From: Hibiscus mutabilis
Lineage: Eukaryota; Streptophyta; Magnoliopsida; Malvales; Malvaceae
Assembly: GCA_019671005.1 (NCBI GenBank)
Contig: CM033714.1
Coordinates: 57,893,741 to 57,957,740, forward strand
Reading direction: 5' to 3'
DNA: 64,000 nt
Shown here piece by piece: positions 31,331 through 44,263 of the stretch (positions are counted from its first letter, which is position 1; every line of letters starts with the position of its first letter). The position numbers were made by a program, and so were the translations under genes. Below the pieces are notes generated by a model. The model worked only from the letters and a program-made list of their open reading frames with translations, had not been told where the DNA came from and did not search any database.

Positions 31331-32887
31331 CAAAAAAATTCATGGAAAGACTAATAGTGTACATTTCTACATATTTTCATGGTTTTACAATGTACATGCA
31401 TAAGATTAAACATTTCTCTTAATGAATTCATAGAACATGCTTTAGATGGTCCTAGTAAGAAAAACCTAATGATTTCACTGATGTGAAAAGATACGTATTT
31501 ACTCTTAATAACTTCAGAACTCAAAGGTTGGATAGTTCTATTCAGAAGGACTTGATGAACTTACCGAAAAGAGAGGCTGGATATTTATTCTTAATCAGTT
31601 CATATCCTAAATTTGGGTGGTACTTTTGAGACGAATTTGATAAATTTATCGAATTTAAAATTTTGAGGATGATCGTGGTAAAATGCCATTAATGATTTTA
31701 TAGCTCTAACTCAGATGGTCTATGTTGAGATAGACATGATAAAATCATCTATGCAAGTGTGAATAATTAGCCACTTTCTATTGAAGACATTGAGTAATAT
31801 TTCTAGAGCACTTACCGACACCCTAAGGTGCTTACAAGAAATGATGATTTATTGCGAATTTCAATTGGAATAATGAAGTTAGTCGTGCATTATGAATTTG
31901 TTCCTATTTTAACAAGTTCTAGTTCGATTCACTTATTAAGAGAAGAATTATTCATTTCATTATGTATTAGTTTGAAAGTGTTCACTTGTACTTAAAAAAT
32001 TATTTTCTTTATTGATATTCTCTCATTTTTACTTCAAAATCTCTTCTTAATTTTCAAAATTCTTATGCATTTGTGGGAGATTTTTGGTAACGCAAAGAAT
32101 ATAGGATCTCGCATTTGGTGGAAAAAGGCTTCTGAAGGAGTTTATATAGAACATTTATTCACTCATTATTTGAATAATTGAGCTTTGGTTCATACGTTTG
32201 TACGCGTCATTGTGATCGTTAGTCGCCTTGTCTAGTCCAGTTTGGCACGTGTTGACATGTGTCTTTGATATATATCACGTGTGCATATTCTTTTTTGGTG
32301 AAAATTTGTTTGATTTTCTTGAGCTTTTTCTAAACTGTAAAAGAAAATTTTCCTAATGTGTCATCCTACTAAGTTATTTCAAGCTATTTATCTTTAGTTG
32401 ACAAATAGTTTTCATCAACGGAAGGATCATTTTAACCTAAAATAAAGCTCAAGAAAATTATTTTTTGACTGATGTGTCATTCTGTCAAGTTAGCACTTTA
32501 TCTATACGACATTGTTATATCAGTGTGCATTGCCATGTAGGTTTCTCACGTCGTTTCAAGTCACTTGCCATTAGTTGAATACTAGTTTTCATCTATGGAG
32601 AGGTCATTTTGGCCTAAAATGAAGCTTGAGGGTTAAAGTTCTTCAAAAAAGGGAACATATGCTAAAATGATTATTCAGTCAAATGTTATAGACATTTTTT
32701 TGGCATTTTGCCAATATTTAATACATATTTGGGTAGTTTTACACATACCATTTAGCAGGGTTATTTCTCTACATTTTGGATGATTTTGACCTATTTTTTA
32801 CCTATAAATAAGAACCTCTTTAGCTCATTTCTAACAGAATTTAGAATATGTTAAAAAAACAAAACTCGGAAAAACATCTCTCAATAT
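31331..32887. other. AT-rich DNA with an imperfect repeat
   Basis: No gene is supported. Segments 32354-32455 and 32480-32640 share TCATTTT-GCCTAAAATGAAGCT-like ends and TGTGTCAT...GTCAAGTTA words, suggesting a diverged tandem duplication. The copia 3' LTR may be in here but could not be bounded. Confidence 0.4.
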
Positions 32888-33734
32888 TAGGGTTGTTCAT
32901 TGTCGAGTACGCAATTTTCGGGTACTTGGTTCTTCCGGGTATCTCCTTTGTCAGCCCGTGTTCTGGCCCGCTTTAGTAGGGTACCCGTATTTTTTAAAAT
33001 CATTTAATTTTATAAACAAAATACATATCTAATAAAAGTTCGAATTATATAATCTCAACATAGAGGTTACGATCCGAATTATCAAACCCAAACAACTTTA
33101 AAAATACAAATTCCATAATCCTAAAAAGAAAACTTAAAAGTTTAACCACATTTTCAAAACACAATTTAAACTTAAAAGTCTAAACACAAACACACACAAC
33201 ATGATATCAAAGTTTCCACCCTACTTCTTACAACATCATATTATCAACCTTCGAAATGCTTTACAAGCTCCTATAAAATACCACAAAGGAAGGAATTTGC
33301 ACAAAAGACTCGTAAAAGAAAAATAATATAATGATACATAGTTGAGATCATAATCCAGCAGCATCATATTAAGAAATGATCAAAGTTAAGTAGTTAACAA
33401 ATGCAATGATACAAATAATACAAATGCAACATAATAATCTAACCCTTTATTGATTATATCAAACATTTGAATTTTGCTAAAATATGAGCATGTGTATTCT
33501 TGTCAAAAGAGTTCAAACAATATAATATAAAATGTATTTCTTACCAAAGTCTTGGACACTTCACGTATGGTATTTGAAACTTCATTTGTCTCATCAATGA
33601 CATTTGTTGGTTGTTCCGATGTTAAATCTTGCATCTCTACATAAAATATTTCATGTATACAATGTATTATGTGTTTTTTTGAAACATAAATATTTAAATA
33701 TCTAACTTGAAATCGAAAACAAACCTTCTTCCAT

Positions 33735-36700
33735 ATTCTCCAATGATAGCAAGTTCTCCTCTATCATAATAGGGTCATGAGAAGCACGAATCCAATATTG
33801 AGTGCAAATAAGAGCTTTCACCAACCTTGGAGTCAAAGGCATGCAAAAGGAATCAAGAACACGTCCCTATGCGTTAAAAGCGGACTCTAAAGCAGCAGTA
33901 GAAACTAGAATTGCAAGAACACCACGCGTCATTCTCATAAGAATTGGATATTTGTTTGTTTACATAGACTACCAATACAAGATATAAAATCATCGATCTC
34001 ATGAGCACATTTCCCCCCTAATATATGTCTAGCTCAGTCGTTGTTTCAGAAGTATCAACAGATTATATCTCAGTCACATAGTCCATTCTCAAATTTGTTC
34101 ATTTTAACTTCCTTATTTCTCTTTTACCACTCTAACCACTTGAATCGTGATTTACAGAACAAGATGTCTTTTGTGTTGACGAAGGATGTGTAGAAGCATA
34201 AAAATCAAAGAACGATGTCAAAACATCTTTAATTCTTTGACACAAGACATAAGAATTTTTAGGATCATAAGAATGGCGAATGATCCATTCAACATATCTT
34301 AACTTATGCCTAGGGTCAAGAAATAAAGCAATGAACGACAACACATTCAAATTGTTAGCATTCGCCCAATACTTATCAAACTTCAACTTCAGTTTGTGTG
34401 CCATGCTCCTAAGCCCGTCATTCAATTTCAAGTCATCAACATAACGATTAATTGTATTCCTAATATCATATATTTGTTCCACAAAGGTATTACCAATCAC
34501 ATACCTTGATCCAGAGCAGCTCAATGTAGTCTCATAAAATATTTCAAGAAAAGGCATAAAAGAATAAACTTTGTCCCAATCCTCGTCATCAAGAGCACCA
34601 CCACCCTTCCTAAGCTTCTTTGTGTAAGGAAGGTACTTAGTTTTCATATTTCTAAATTCCTTCTTAAATGCTAAAGCACTTTTGAACATGGAATAGGTGG
34701 AATTCCACCTTGTTTCAACATACAAGCAAACAAGAGCTTTGGTATCTATATTCTCCTCTTTAGCGCAAAATTGGAACGTTTGAAGTCTTGTAGGGGAAGA
34801 CCTCACATATTTCACAGCAACAAGAACTCTCATAACATAAGCATCAGCATCTTTTAGCCCATCTTTAACAACCAAACTCAGAACATGTGCAGCACATCTC
34901 ATATGAAAAATTCATTGTTCAACACACTTTTAATCCACAAGTTCAGAATATGATTTAAATACTTGATTTCTAGATCATTAGAATCCAACATTATCAATTG
35001 TTACTGTCAAGATCTTCTTAAGACCCTACTCTTGTAGGCACTTTTCAACTACCATACCAATAAGCTCTCTAGATTGACTGGAAATTGGGAAAAAGTTGAT
35101 GATCATCCTATGCAATGTCCTAACATTATCTATGAAATGGGAGTAAGACACATATATGACAAGTTCTGACCAAATGTCCATGTGTCTGTCGTAAGACATA
35201 CCCTTGAGGATAAATTCTTGAAGAAATTCTTCAATGTCTTCTTTTTTTCAATAAAAAAGTGATGGGTGTCGAATCTATCAAAAAAATACTTACTTGTTCT
35301 TGAGATTTGGTAGTAGCAACAAATAGGGTCGATCTCATAGAAAGCGGTAAGAGATTAAGTTTGTAAAGTGCAAATAAAGTAAAAAGGAGGTATTGGATTT
35401 TTGATCAATTGAGAAACTAAAGAAAACAAGTAACTAAGAGAGATTTCAGTAATGGTGAGAATTCTAGTAAAGATAGGTCTTAGAGTATTAATTCAAGATT
35501 TTATATCATTGATCTTCACAAAGATGATTCTACTTCAATTCCAAATATCTTAGTTAAGGTTAATAAGTGAAGCACATTATATAACCTAATCTCTCTAAAA
35601 TAGGCAATCACCAAGATAGCAAGTATGATTACCACTTATTATCAAGGTTAAACTCTTAGAGACATCACGTAAAAGTAAATACGTATCAAATAGCATCATC
35701 GAACAATGAGACCCAAGCGCATATACTATCAAAACACCAACGCTTATTAAGAATATGAAATTATACCTTCAAACCCACCAGCGAGTTCTTATCACTTTAT
35801 CAAAATAGCCATGATTGGTTGTGCATATAGATTAATAAACCGATGAAGCATCTGAGCTTAAGAATCAAGGTATGTGCTTTGAATAAATTCATAAGATATA
35901 AAGAATACTTGGAATAAAAGAGAATTATGAATAACAAGAAGATCTCACTAAAAATACTTGAACAATATCCTTAATCCTAACTTGACTAGAAAAAGAGGGT
36001 TTAGCTAGTCATGGAGTAAGCAACGGATACAATGGATTTTTAGGGTTTGATATTTCATTTTTTCTATTCCCCTTATGATCCTATTTATAGAGTAAGTCTT
36101 TTACATCAATAAGGAGAAAGAAATACATTAAAGTGCCAAAACCCTAATTCTACAATAAATGCAATAAAGTAGAAGTCTATTTGGAGTAGGATTTCTTCTT
36201 CTCCAAGGAATTTCGACCGTGCCCACGCCTTATCTGCCGAATGTTACTGCCTTGTGCAAGTAAATCTCCCAAAGTGTCTAAATTGCGCTAAAATTCTTCT
36301 TTTATGCATGAAATTTCTTTAGCCATAAAAACACCTGGAAAATCAAATAGAAACCAAAATAATGACTTTGAGATAGATTAGTGTGCTAAAACATAGGAAT
36401 TTATATATGAAAAACATGAAAATATACGACTTATCAAAGAGCATAACAATCTCTTGTAATAGTAGCACGTGAAGGAGGAATAAAGTCAAGAATAACAATC
36501 TTGCAAAACATACAAAATCCTTCATTTTCACCAAAACTAAATGGCAACTCATCAATAACCACCATTTTAGTGAGTGCTTGTCTAATCTCTTCTTGATCAA
36601 AACGCCAAAGTCTAGGAACACTACAGTTTATATGGTTCCATCAACATTGCTCTTTATCTTGGACTCAAAATCTAAGATTGTTTTTTTTATCCAAGTTAAA

Positions 36701-37008
36701 AGGGGTTTTCTTGCACTGGTTCGTGTGACGCTTCATGGCATTGGTTCCTTTGGGAGTTGAACAAGATATCTTTGCAGCAAAATAAATGCATTCAACATGT
36801 TCTTTATCACCAACAATTGCTTTAAAATAATCCCAAGCAGTAGATTTCTTTTCCTTTTACCTCCTTCAGTTGGTGAAGCTTCAACATGCTTCTTTCCCTT
36901 CCTTTTCTTGGTTCCACATGTTGGAGTCTCCTCGGTCTTTTTAGGTTCCTTAGGCGACTAAGTTGAGGAAGATAGCGTAACATCAACATTTTCCCCTGTC
37001 ATCGACAT
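33735..37008 (-). pseudogene. hAT transposase (BED finger / RICESLEEPER type), broken
   Basis: From a start at 37008 come a basic N-terminus and a BED-finger-like segment STAWDYF...GTNAMKRHTNQC (first CxxC partly lost). DQEEIRQALTKMVVIDELPF and PPSRATITRDCYALF follow, then the solo LTR. Next is RTLHRMIINFF, and a clean 256-codon frame (34132-34902) with MRCAAHVLSL, ETRWNSTYSMF and LDPRHKLRYVEW. The C-terminal dimerisation region (33735-33980) has VSTAALESAFNA, a stop, then GRVLDSF and LVKALICTQYWIR. Domain order is complete, but stops, frameshifts and the LTR inactivate it. Confidence 0.9.
35260..36436 (-). repeat. Solo LTR inside the hAT transposase gene
   Basis: Same family as the LTR at 43094-44246: on the minus strand it starts TGATAAGTCGTATATTTTC and ends GACACCCATCA. 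Flanks are aaaag (35255-35259) and aagag (36437-36441), one mismatch. No internal region. hAT coding sequence continues on both sides. Confidence 0.85.
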
Positions 37009-37900
37009 ATCTGGGAAAAAAAAACATGAAATTATCAACATTAACATAATATGAAATATCTTAGATTCAACTACAAATTACATGCAATAAGTAACACAAG
37101 TCGATTAAAATTACATCTAAAGTAATAAAAAGCAAGTTTTCTACTAATATATCGATTTCATCATCATAACCAAATAACTGATACCAATAATAATATTATC
37201 AACAAAGGCTTTTAGTCATTTTTGTAACAAATATATACAATACCTTAATGCATCATCAGGGTGTCACAAAAAGCTTTAATCAAAAGACACTTAATGCATT
37301 TATAAATGTAAACTATTTCAACTGATATGAAGTTAAGGTTGGTCTTGAAAGGGGGATATTCCCTTCAAAGTTAAGGTAAAACAACAGCTTCAAAGTTCAA
37401 ACTTGTATGTAACTATGTATGTTCTACTTCTTACCACCAAAACTAAAAATAGAGAATATATGAACAATGTGAGGCGTAAGCATGTGTTTCCTAATTCCTA
37501 TGATTGTTTCCTTAGTAGTGTGGGCAAGGGGAATATATAACATGTATGTGAAACAAAACACTAACGGAAGTGGCCTAGAGGCTAAAACAACACAAGCCTA
37601 GAGCAAGACATATTGGCCAAATTTATCTGCCTAATTTTTTTTCAAAATACCTTGATTGTGCTTGTGAGCTTGGACAGCTAGACCTGGAGTGTCAAGTTGC
37701 TGGCTTACTGCCTTGCTGGAGACTGGAGTGCTAGTGACGATGACAAATCGGAAAAGCGACGGACGGTGATCAGCGACGACGTGAACCGATGGTGAATGGG
37801 ACCGGCAAGAGGGAGGAGCGATAGAGCCTGTCTGTTTAATTGGGGATTTTAAATTGGGAATTTGGGGAAAACACTATAGAGTGAGAGTCGATATGTTTGG
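37009..37900 (-). other. hAT 5' non-coding region
   Basis: The 5' part of the hAT element, upstream of the transposase start. It includes a GC-richer stretch (37650-37830) without recognised coding sequence. Confidence 0.45.
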
Positions 37901-38066
37901 TTTAGGTGGGGTCTCGTCTGGTATTTTTAATTTTAATTAATATATATTTATTTAATTATATAATATAATATATTAAAATATATAATCGAGTAGTTGGGTA
38001 GCCTAATGAAACAATATTTTTGGCCCAAGCCCGACTTGAGTACCCGGAAAAATTATCGGGTCGGGT

Positions 38067-38320
38067 ACCCAACTCGAGAAAAAAAAATTTAAAATTATCC
38101 GACTATTTTGTATCAGGTCGTTAGGTAATTGAGACAGATCAACTGGGTTGGGTACTTTTAAATACCCCTACTCAGTATCATATATTCTTTATGCACCCGA
38201 CCCAAGAAAAAATGATTCTAAAATTACCTGACTATTTTGTATCAAGTTGTCGAGTAATTGAACTAAATCAACCAGGTCGGGTACTTTTGAACGCCCTTCC
38301 CAATATCATATATTCTTTAC
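38067..38320. repeat. Tandem duplication of the hAT right terminus and flank
   Basis: 38067-38193 and about 38194-38320 share CCGACTATTTTGTATCA / CTGACTATTTTGTATCA, GGGTACTTTT and CAGTATCATATATTCTTTA / CAATATCATATATTCTTTA. The duplicated unit includes the transposon end and its flanking target site, so two candidate right ends exist (38170 and about 38298). Confidence 0.8.
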
Positions 38321-38689
38321 GCGAGTTTCTCTCTGTTTTCATCATTTTCCACATTGAAAATTTTATTTCCTAGCAAATTTTTCTCTTTTTAGAAAAGGAA
38401 TACAAATTGTCTTCTAATTCAAAATTTTGGTGCACGACTTTTAAAGATCGTGTTAATTTCGGGGTCCAATTCAATGTTTACACCAATTCTAATAAATTTG
38501 CTTATAAAGTAGTGGTTCTACCACGTTATAGTTGACGTGTAAATTATTTTTATTCTTTCAATTTATTTATCCAGACAATACTAACGATCTATTTGCAGTA
38601 GTATTATTTCTAACAATCTAAAAACATTTAACATTTATGTTTCAAATATGATAAATATATTTAAAAAAATTTTAACAATTTATCGTTTA
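38321..38689. other. AT-rich spacer
   Basis: Nothing recognised between the hAT terminus and the truncated LINE. Confidence 0.5.
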
Positions 38690-39510
38690 TCTTAAATGAA
38701 CAGAGAAACCCACACATTGGATTGTGTCATCAATAAACGCCCACTCAAAATGATCATACGCTTTTTCAAAATTAATTTTTATCGTCATCCATCCCCACTT
38801 CCCTTTCTTCCCCTGCATGGAATGAATTACTTCCTCAACAATTATGATGTTATCATTTATCAAACAGCCCAATATAAAACTCGATTGATTCCTAGAAATC
38901 AAATCATTTAGGAAAGGTTTGATACGATTCATAATTAGCTTGGTAACCACTTTATAAAGAACAAAGCAGAGACTAATAGGCCTGAACTGGCTTAAATAAT
39001 CTGAAACCTATACCTTCGGTATGAGCACTATCAAGGTCTTATTCAAATCCGTATCGAGCTCACCACTAACAAAGATGTGTCAAATAATAAGATAAACGCA
39101 CAGACCTACCAAATCCCAATTTTTCTGATAGAACGTCATGTGCATACTATCCACTCTAGGGGCCTTAAGCGGCCTCTTACCAAAGATGACTTTTTTTATC
39201 TCTTCATCAGACACCTTACGCGAAAGAGATTGCAAGGTCTCAACTCCCTATCTTAGAAATTTCCCTCGCACATCAAAACCATATCCATTAGAACTAATCG
39301 AAGTGAACAACTTAGAAAAAAGGCTACCACCATGTCCTCAAGCGCCTCCTGATCTGAACACACTGCCCCATCATCAGTTTTTAGTGAATGCACATGAGTG
39401 GCTCGGCGATGTTGCATCATGGGCGCATGATAAAATTTCATATTTCTATCCCCATATATACATGCCTTCTGGAACCAAAAACTTTTCTCTTGCTCTAGCA
39501 CCATGTCTAA
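38690..39510 (-). pseudogene. LINE RT N-terminal part and preceding linker
   Basis: Linker frame 39253-39504 has EQEKSFWFQKA and GDRNMKFYHA. The RT frame 38687-38950 has NQSSFILGCLINDNI, EVIHSM and KINFEKAYDHFEW (normally KxDFEKAYD). The sequence ends before the catalytic FADD box. A frameshift lies between the two. Confidence 0.85.
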
Positions 39511-39659
39511 CTCTAATCTGAGTTAATCCTCCAACTTAACCAACTGATCCTAGTGACCCTTTTGTCCCTCGGCTTACCAATATGACCGAAGATGTCAGAA
39601 AAAGCTTGAATATTGTCCCTCGGCTCACTATGGTTCTTCCATGTTTCAAACAGTAAATA

Positions 39660-40380
39660 ACAAAATTAGGGATGTTCTTGCCAAGCTGCAATAAAATGAA
39701 AAAGGTCTCCGATCGAAATTGTGATCATTCTCACTAAATTTGAAGATAATAGGACAATGATCTGATCCAACCCTGTCCAGATGGAAAACTTGAGAAAGAG
39801 GAAAATGCCTACTTCATGCCTCATTAAATAAACACCGATCAAACCGTTGAAACAAAGTTCCTCGCTTCCAGGTAAATGGAGAACCCACACAAGCAATATC
39901 AATCAAACCCGCATTGAAAATAAACTCAAAAAATAATTTACTACCACCAAAGGCCATACCTGCACCACCATACCTCTCCGCAACAGAAAAAATCGTGTTG
40001 AAGTCACCCCGACTAACCAAAGGACATTATCACCAGGATTGACTTCCAAGAAAGGCTTCCACAATTCTTCCTCTTGGCAACATTCGAACTAGCATAAACT
40101 GTTGTTATAACCACCCAATCTGAGTTGCCCGGCAACTTACAATGACAATTAACGAACTGGTTGGACACTTGAAGAATCTCCAAACAAACATCTGCCTTTC
40201 ACACTAGCCAAATTCCCCCACTGAACCTGTTTGCTTTAACACGAAACGAGTTCGAAAAACCCAATTTACCAATAATCATATCTGCTGCTCTTCCACTAGT
40301 ACGTGGTTCGAACAAGGAAACAACATTTGAATTATGAATTTGGACAAATTCTTTAAAGTGGCATCTAAAAGCATGTTTGC
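39660..40380 (-). pseudogene. LINE endonuclease, C-terminal two thirds
   Basis: VSLFEPRTSG and KLGFSNSFRVKANRFSGGIW (about 40330-40200), then GDFNTIFS (about 40000) and DIACVGSPFTWKRG with LFQRFDRCLFNEA, the end of the APE-type endonuclease domain of plant L1 elements. Internal stops are present. Confidence 0.85.
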
Positions 40381-40504
40381 TATAGTGCCCTAGGGCCTAT
40401 TGTATGGACATGATATTTATTCTAAATATTCCTAATCATTTATTATTATGGGAACAATAATAAGATAAGATTATTATGAATTTTTATAGATATTCATAAG
40501 ATGA

Positions 40505-40885
40505 ATATATGAATGAGGTTCAAATGTTACTCGTCATTCATGGTGTTTGTGGAAATGGTTTCGGGTTATCGACGAGACATGTGCAAAGTTATTGTGGGTT
40601 GAATTTTATCATATTTTCTATGAGGATAACAGCGTTGCCGATGCTTTGGCTAAACAAGGTGTTGTTCGGTCAGCTTGGTTCCGAGCATGCATGGCGTGAT
40701 TTTGAGTGGTTTCATCACTTGTTTGATTTGTTCAATCATCGTGTTTTATCCTTCGATATACTATTATGTGTAATCTTTTCCTTCGACTAGGTTTAGGGGG
40801 ATTTTTAATGAGGCACATAATAGTATTTGGTTGTATGATTTCTCGCCTAATAAAATCATACTATATTGATAAAAAAAATGAGATT
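40505..40885 (+). mobile_element. 5'-truncated LINE: RNase H end plus 3' tail
   Basis: DNSVADALAKQGVVRSAWF-like coding (frameshifted, about 40620-40690) is the end of a LINE ORF2 RNase H. It is followed by a 3' UTR ending TAAAATCATACTATATTGATAAAAAAAA, which matches the 3' end of the LINE at 30685. Confidence 0.75.
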
Positions 40886-41930
40886 TAAATCAAATTCATA
40901 TATGTATTTGTTGAGAACAAATATTAGGATCGACTCATCTTGAGGTTAATACATGGATTTAAGTTATATATAATCTTCAACCGTTGTGATGTTAAATCCT
41001 TATACCTAAAATTGCTATGGTTCTCAATATGATGATTATTATGTTTTGACATAGTCAAATATCATTTTTAATCGGAAAATTATAAAGGTTATGCTTGAAC
41101 ATAATAAGGAATCATGCAGTGAGATGTGAGTGATTAAGATGGAATTTATCTATCTTAACATAAGAGAGATATCTTTGGGCCCCTCGATGATTAAGACTGA
41201 GAAATGCATGACTATGCTCAAATGAGTTGATAGATATCAATGTCATTTGTTTAGTAAGTTCAATTGGGCATCGAGAAACTAAAGATAGAACGATATAAGG
41301 TTAACATTTTTCATGCCTTATATTCTATCAAGATATCGTGCGATAAAAGGATAATGACATAAAATGAATTAAGGTTGTCCCAAATTACGAGTTTTTTATT
41401 TAACATGGGTAGTCATAATGTCTTGCTAGAGGTCTCTTGTGACTTGTAGGATAAAATGTGATTTTATCTACTGCCAACGTTAATTGAACCTATAGGATCG
41501 CACAATACGAATAGATAAGAATGTTTGTGGTTATTACTCTTAATAATAAATTTAAGATAACGACATTATTTTAGACTATATTGTTAGAGATTATTTATTC
41601 GAATTTAAGAAGTTAAATTTGTATTATTGTAATAGAATATTTTATTTATTTTATTATTTTTTGAAAATAATATTAAATAAATATTATTATTAAATAATCT
41701 CATTATCTATATTTGGTTGGATTTAAATTCCTTCTCGAATAAGGAATATGTTTTAAAATATATTATTTATTTATTTTAAATAAATCATATTATTAAATAA
41801 ATCATATCATTTAGATCTGGTTGAATTTGAATTCCTTATTAGATAGAGGATTTTATTTTAAATTATAATTTATTTAAAAGAAGTTTTAATTAAATTATAA
41901 CAGTGAACTCAACAAAACCCTAATCTAGTC

Positions 41931-41988
41931 ATATATATGTATGTATGTGTATGTATGTATGTATGTATGTATGTATGCATATGCATGC
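41931..41988. repeat. (TATG)n microsatellite
   Basis: About 12 TATG units with minor variants. Confidence 0.9.
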
Positions 41989-42201
41989 TAAGGGTTTTTA
42001 AAATCACCAGTTTTTCGAATAGCCACCAAAAATCACATAAACTCTATTTTCACGAAATAGAGAGGAACTAGCATTCCGTTAGTCATTCGTCGTTCATTCG
42101 CATGTGGTACTTGTAGATACCGTTCATTTTTCAAAAAGGCAATACCTCAACACAACAGGATTTCAGAATCTAAGACTGAGGTAATTTAATAACTATCTTT
42201 G

Positions 42202-43060
42202 TCATTCATTAATATGATTGCATGAGATCTTGGGAATTTCGGAGGATAATTTTTCTATTGCGTTTATTTGGTTGATTAGATCAGTTTTATTTCCTATAAA
42301 ACCAAACAAAACCGAACTAGTCGCCCCTTGTACATTCCAAAATATTTTCTTAACCATTAAAACAAAAATAATCAGACTATCATTGAGGGGATACTCCACC
42401 ACCTCCATCACGCACCACAACATCAACACGTTCCCCAAGCAAGACCTTGGCACTTGATTCAACCTACAGACCCTTTTTCTCAACGCATCACGACTACATG
42501 TCATCACCTTTTTCTCACTAGAGGAAAATTGTTTGGAGAGGGTATCAATATCATTAGAAAAGTTTGGGATCCACTCGGCTAGCACCGTATGTTGAGATGG
42601 TCGTTGATTCAACCTTTTTCGCACCTACAGACCCTTTCGTCGAATTTCCTTAAATGATATATTAGGGTCACCCTTACCCCGCTCATCTTTACCATACGGA
42701 GATGCCTCCATCTTCGACCCTTCCTCATCAATCACCACCGCCTCATGATTTCCCTATTTAAACTTTAAGCTGCACATTAGTAGATTTCCCCCTCTAATGG
42801 AACAATACTAAAATTCAAACCACCCATTGGAGCCTTACTCATTACACTTTTACGTCCCTCATCCCAGCCAAATTGGGAGAATTGTTGGTCCCAAGTAGCT
42901 TAATCGCAACCTTTGAATTATTCTTCCCATCCTTCTTGCCTACACCGCTCTTGGGTTGGACCCCTTTCTTTGTCAAATCATCACGCACTTCTTGTTCGAT
43001 GCTCGCACCCCTTCCCTGAGCCATATTCTCGACATTAGGCATAACAGCCTCCTTTTAAAA
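42202..43060 (-). pseudogene. LINE ORF1 tail and start of ORF2
   Basis: A basic, low-complexity frame (42842-43042) and its shifted continuation look like the C-terminal tail of a plant LINE ORF1. KKIFWNVQGATSS at about 42351-42320 is the characteristic start of the ORF2 endonuclease, after which the insertion begins. Confidence 0.7.
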
Positions 43061-43093
43061 ATGTAATACAGTAACCCTCGAGTTCTTAGCAGT

Positions 43094-44246
43094 TGATGGG
43101 TGTCGAATTCTTCAAAAATTAATACCTACTTGATCTTTGGATTTCGTAGTAGCTGCAAGTTGGTCGATCCCACGATAAGAAATTAAATTCACAAGAAAAT
43201 GTGATTAATGTAAAAAGGGGGTTTGGATTTTGATTGAAAGAAGTAATTTGAAATAAAGAGAAGTTCAATTATGGAAAGATATCTAGTCAAGATAGGTCTT
43301 GGAATATTAATTCAAGATTTTAGATCATTATTCTTCACAAAAGATATTTCTATATTAATTCAAGTAGCTTAGTTTAGAATTGCAGGGAAAGCTTATACAA
43401 CCTAATCTCTCTTTATTAGATAAACACCAGGAAAGCTTAGAATGATTATCACTTATTATCAGCATTAAATTCTTAAGGATAGCTTATAAGAATTAAACCT
43501 ATCAAATAGCATTAAGTTGAGACCTGAGCACATGCACTATCAAAACTACGGTTGTTTATCAAGAACATGCAATCATACCTTCAAAACTCTACAATTGAGT
43601 TTCTTACCGCTTTTACCAAGTATTAATTGGATTGGTTGTGCATACCGGGCAATAATCCAAGGAAAGCTTACTAACTATTGAATATGCGTATGAAACAAGC
43701 ATGGAAGATATAATAGATACTTGAAATTAACAAGAAGAATAAAAACAAGAAGACCTCACTAAAATACTTGAAACAATATCCTTGATCCTAAACTTGACTA
43801 GAAAAGAGGGGGTTTAGCCACTCATGGTGTCGGTGGTAACAAGAGGAAGAATATGAGGGTTTCGGCTACTTTTCAAGATCTTTTTCCCTTCTCCTTATGA
43901 TCTCTATTTATAGGGGAAATAAGGAGAAGATATTACATTAAACTCAATAACTCTGGACTACTTTAATTAATGTAGAAGTCCACTTGTAGTAAGATTACTT
44001 TTCCTCCAAGTAAATTTGTGATGCGCCATGCCCACGCCTTATTCCATGACTATTTTTGGTTTTGCACAAGGGATTTTCTAAAAACGGCAAAAAGGTGCTA
44101 AAAGTCATCTTTTATGTATGAAACGTCTTTAAGGCCCCAAAACACCTGCAAAACCAAATAGGAACCGAATAAAGGGTTTTAAGATAAATTAATGTGCTAA
44201 ATCATATGATTTAATACATGAAAAATATGCAAATATATGACTTATC
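43094..44246 (-). repeat. E4 3' LTR (Athila-like, minus strand)
   Basis: Its reverse strand starts TGATAAGTCATATATTTGC and ends GACACCCATCA; 1153 bp. It matches the solo LTR at 35260-36436. A polypurine tract adjoins on the right, so this is the 3' LTR of a minus-strand element inserted in LINE sequence; the left flank is gcagt (43089-43093). Confidence 0.85.
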
Positions 44247-44263
44247 ATATACCCCCACACTTA
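44247..44263 (-). promoter_or_regulatory. E4 polypurine tract
   Basis: Read on the minus strand, CTAAGTGTGGGGGTATA directly precedes the LTR start TGATAAGTC. Confidence 0.75.

Larger units (their letters stand above)
32888..38170 (-). mobile_element. hAT transposon with degraded transposase
   Basis: The ends TAGGGTTGTTCA (left) and, in reverse at the right, TAGGGGTATTTA fit hAT termini. Subterminal CGGGTACTTG / CGGGTACCC words occur at both ends. The flanking 8-bp direct repeat is ctcaatat (32880-32887) and ctcagtat (38171-38178), 7 of 8 matching. The minus-strand transposase lies inside. A solo LTR (35260-36436) is inserted in it, and the right terminus is tandemly duplicated (38067-38320). 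Confidence 0.85.
40381..42318. mobile_element. Insertion splitting the LINE endonuclease, possibly an LTR-type sequence
   Basis: The left edge reads TGCTATAGTGCCCTAGGGCC, reminiscent of some copia LTR starts. Endonuclease sequence is continuous if this block is removed. It contains no recognised ORF of its own, but includes a LINE 3' end (about 40505-40885) and a (TATG)n array. Exact right edge and target duplication were not determined. Confidence 0.45.
38690..43060 (-). mobile_element. Plant LINE (minus), truncated and split by an insertion
   Basis: On the minus strand: ORF1 tail (43042 to about 42630), start of ORF2 endonuclease (about 42351), a ~1.9-kb interruption, then the rest of endonuclease (40380-39660), linker and RT N-terminal part to 38690. 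The RT catalytic half and 3' end are missing. Confidence 0.8.
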
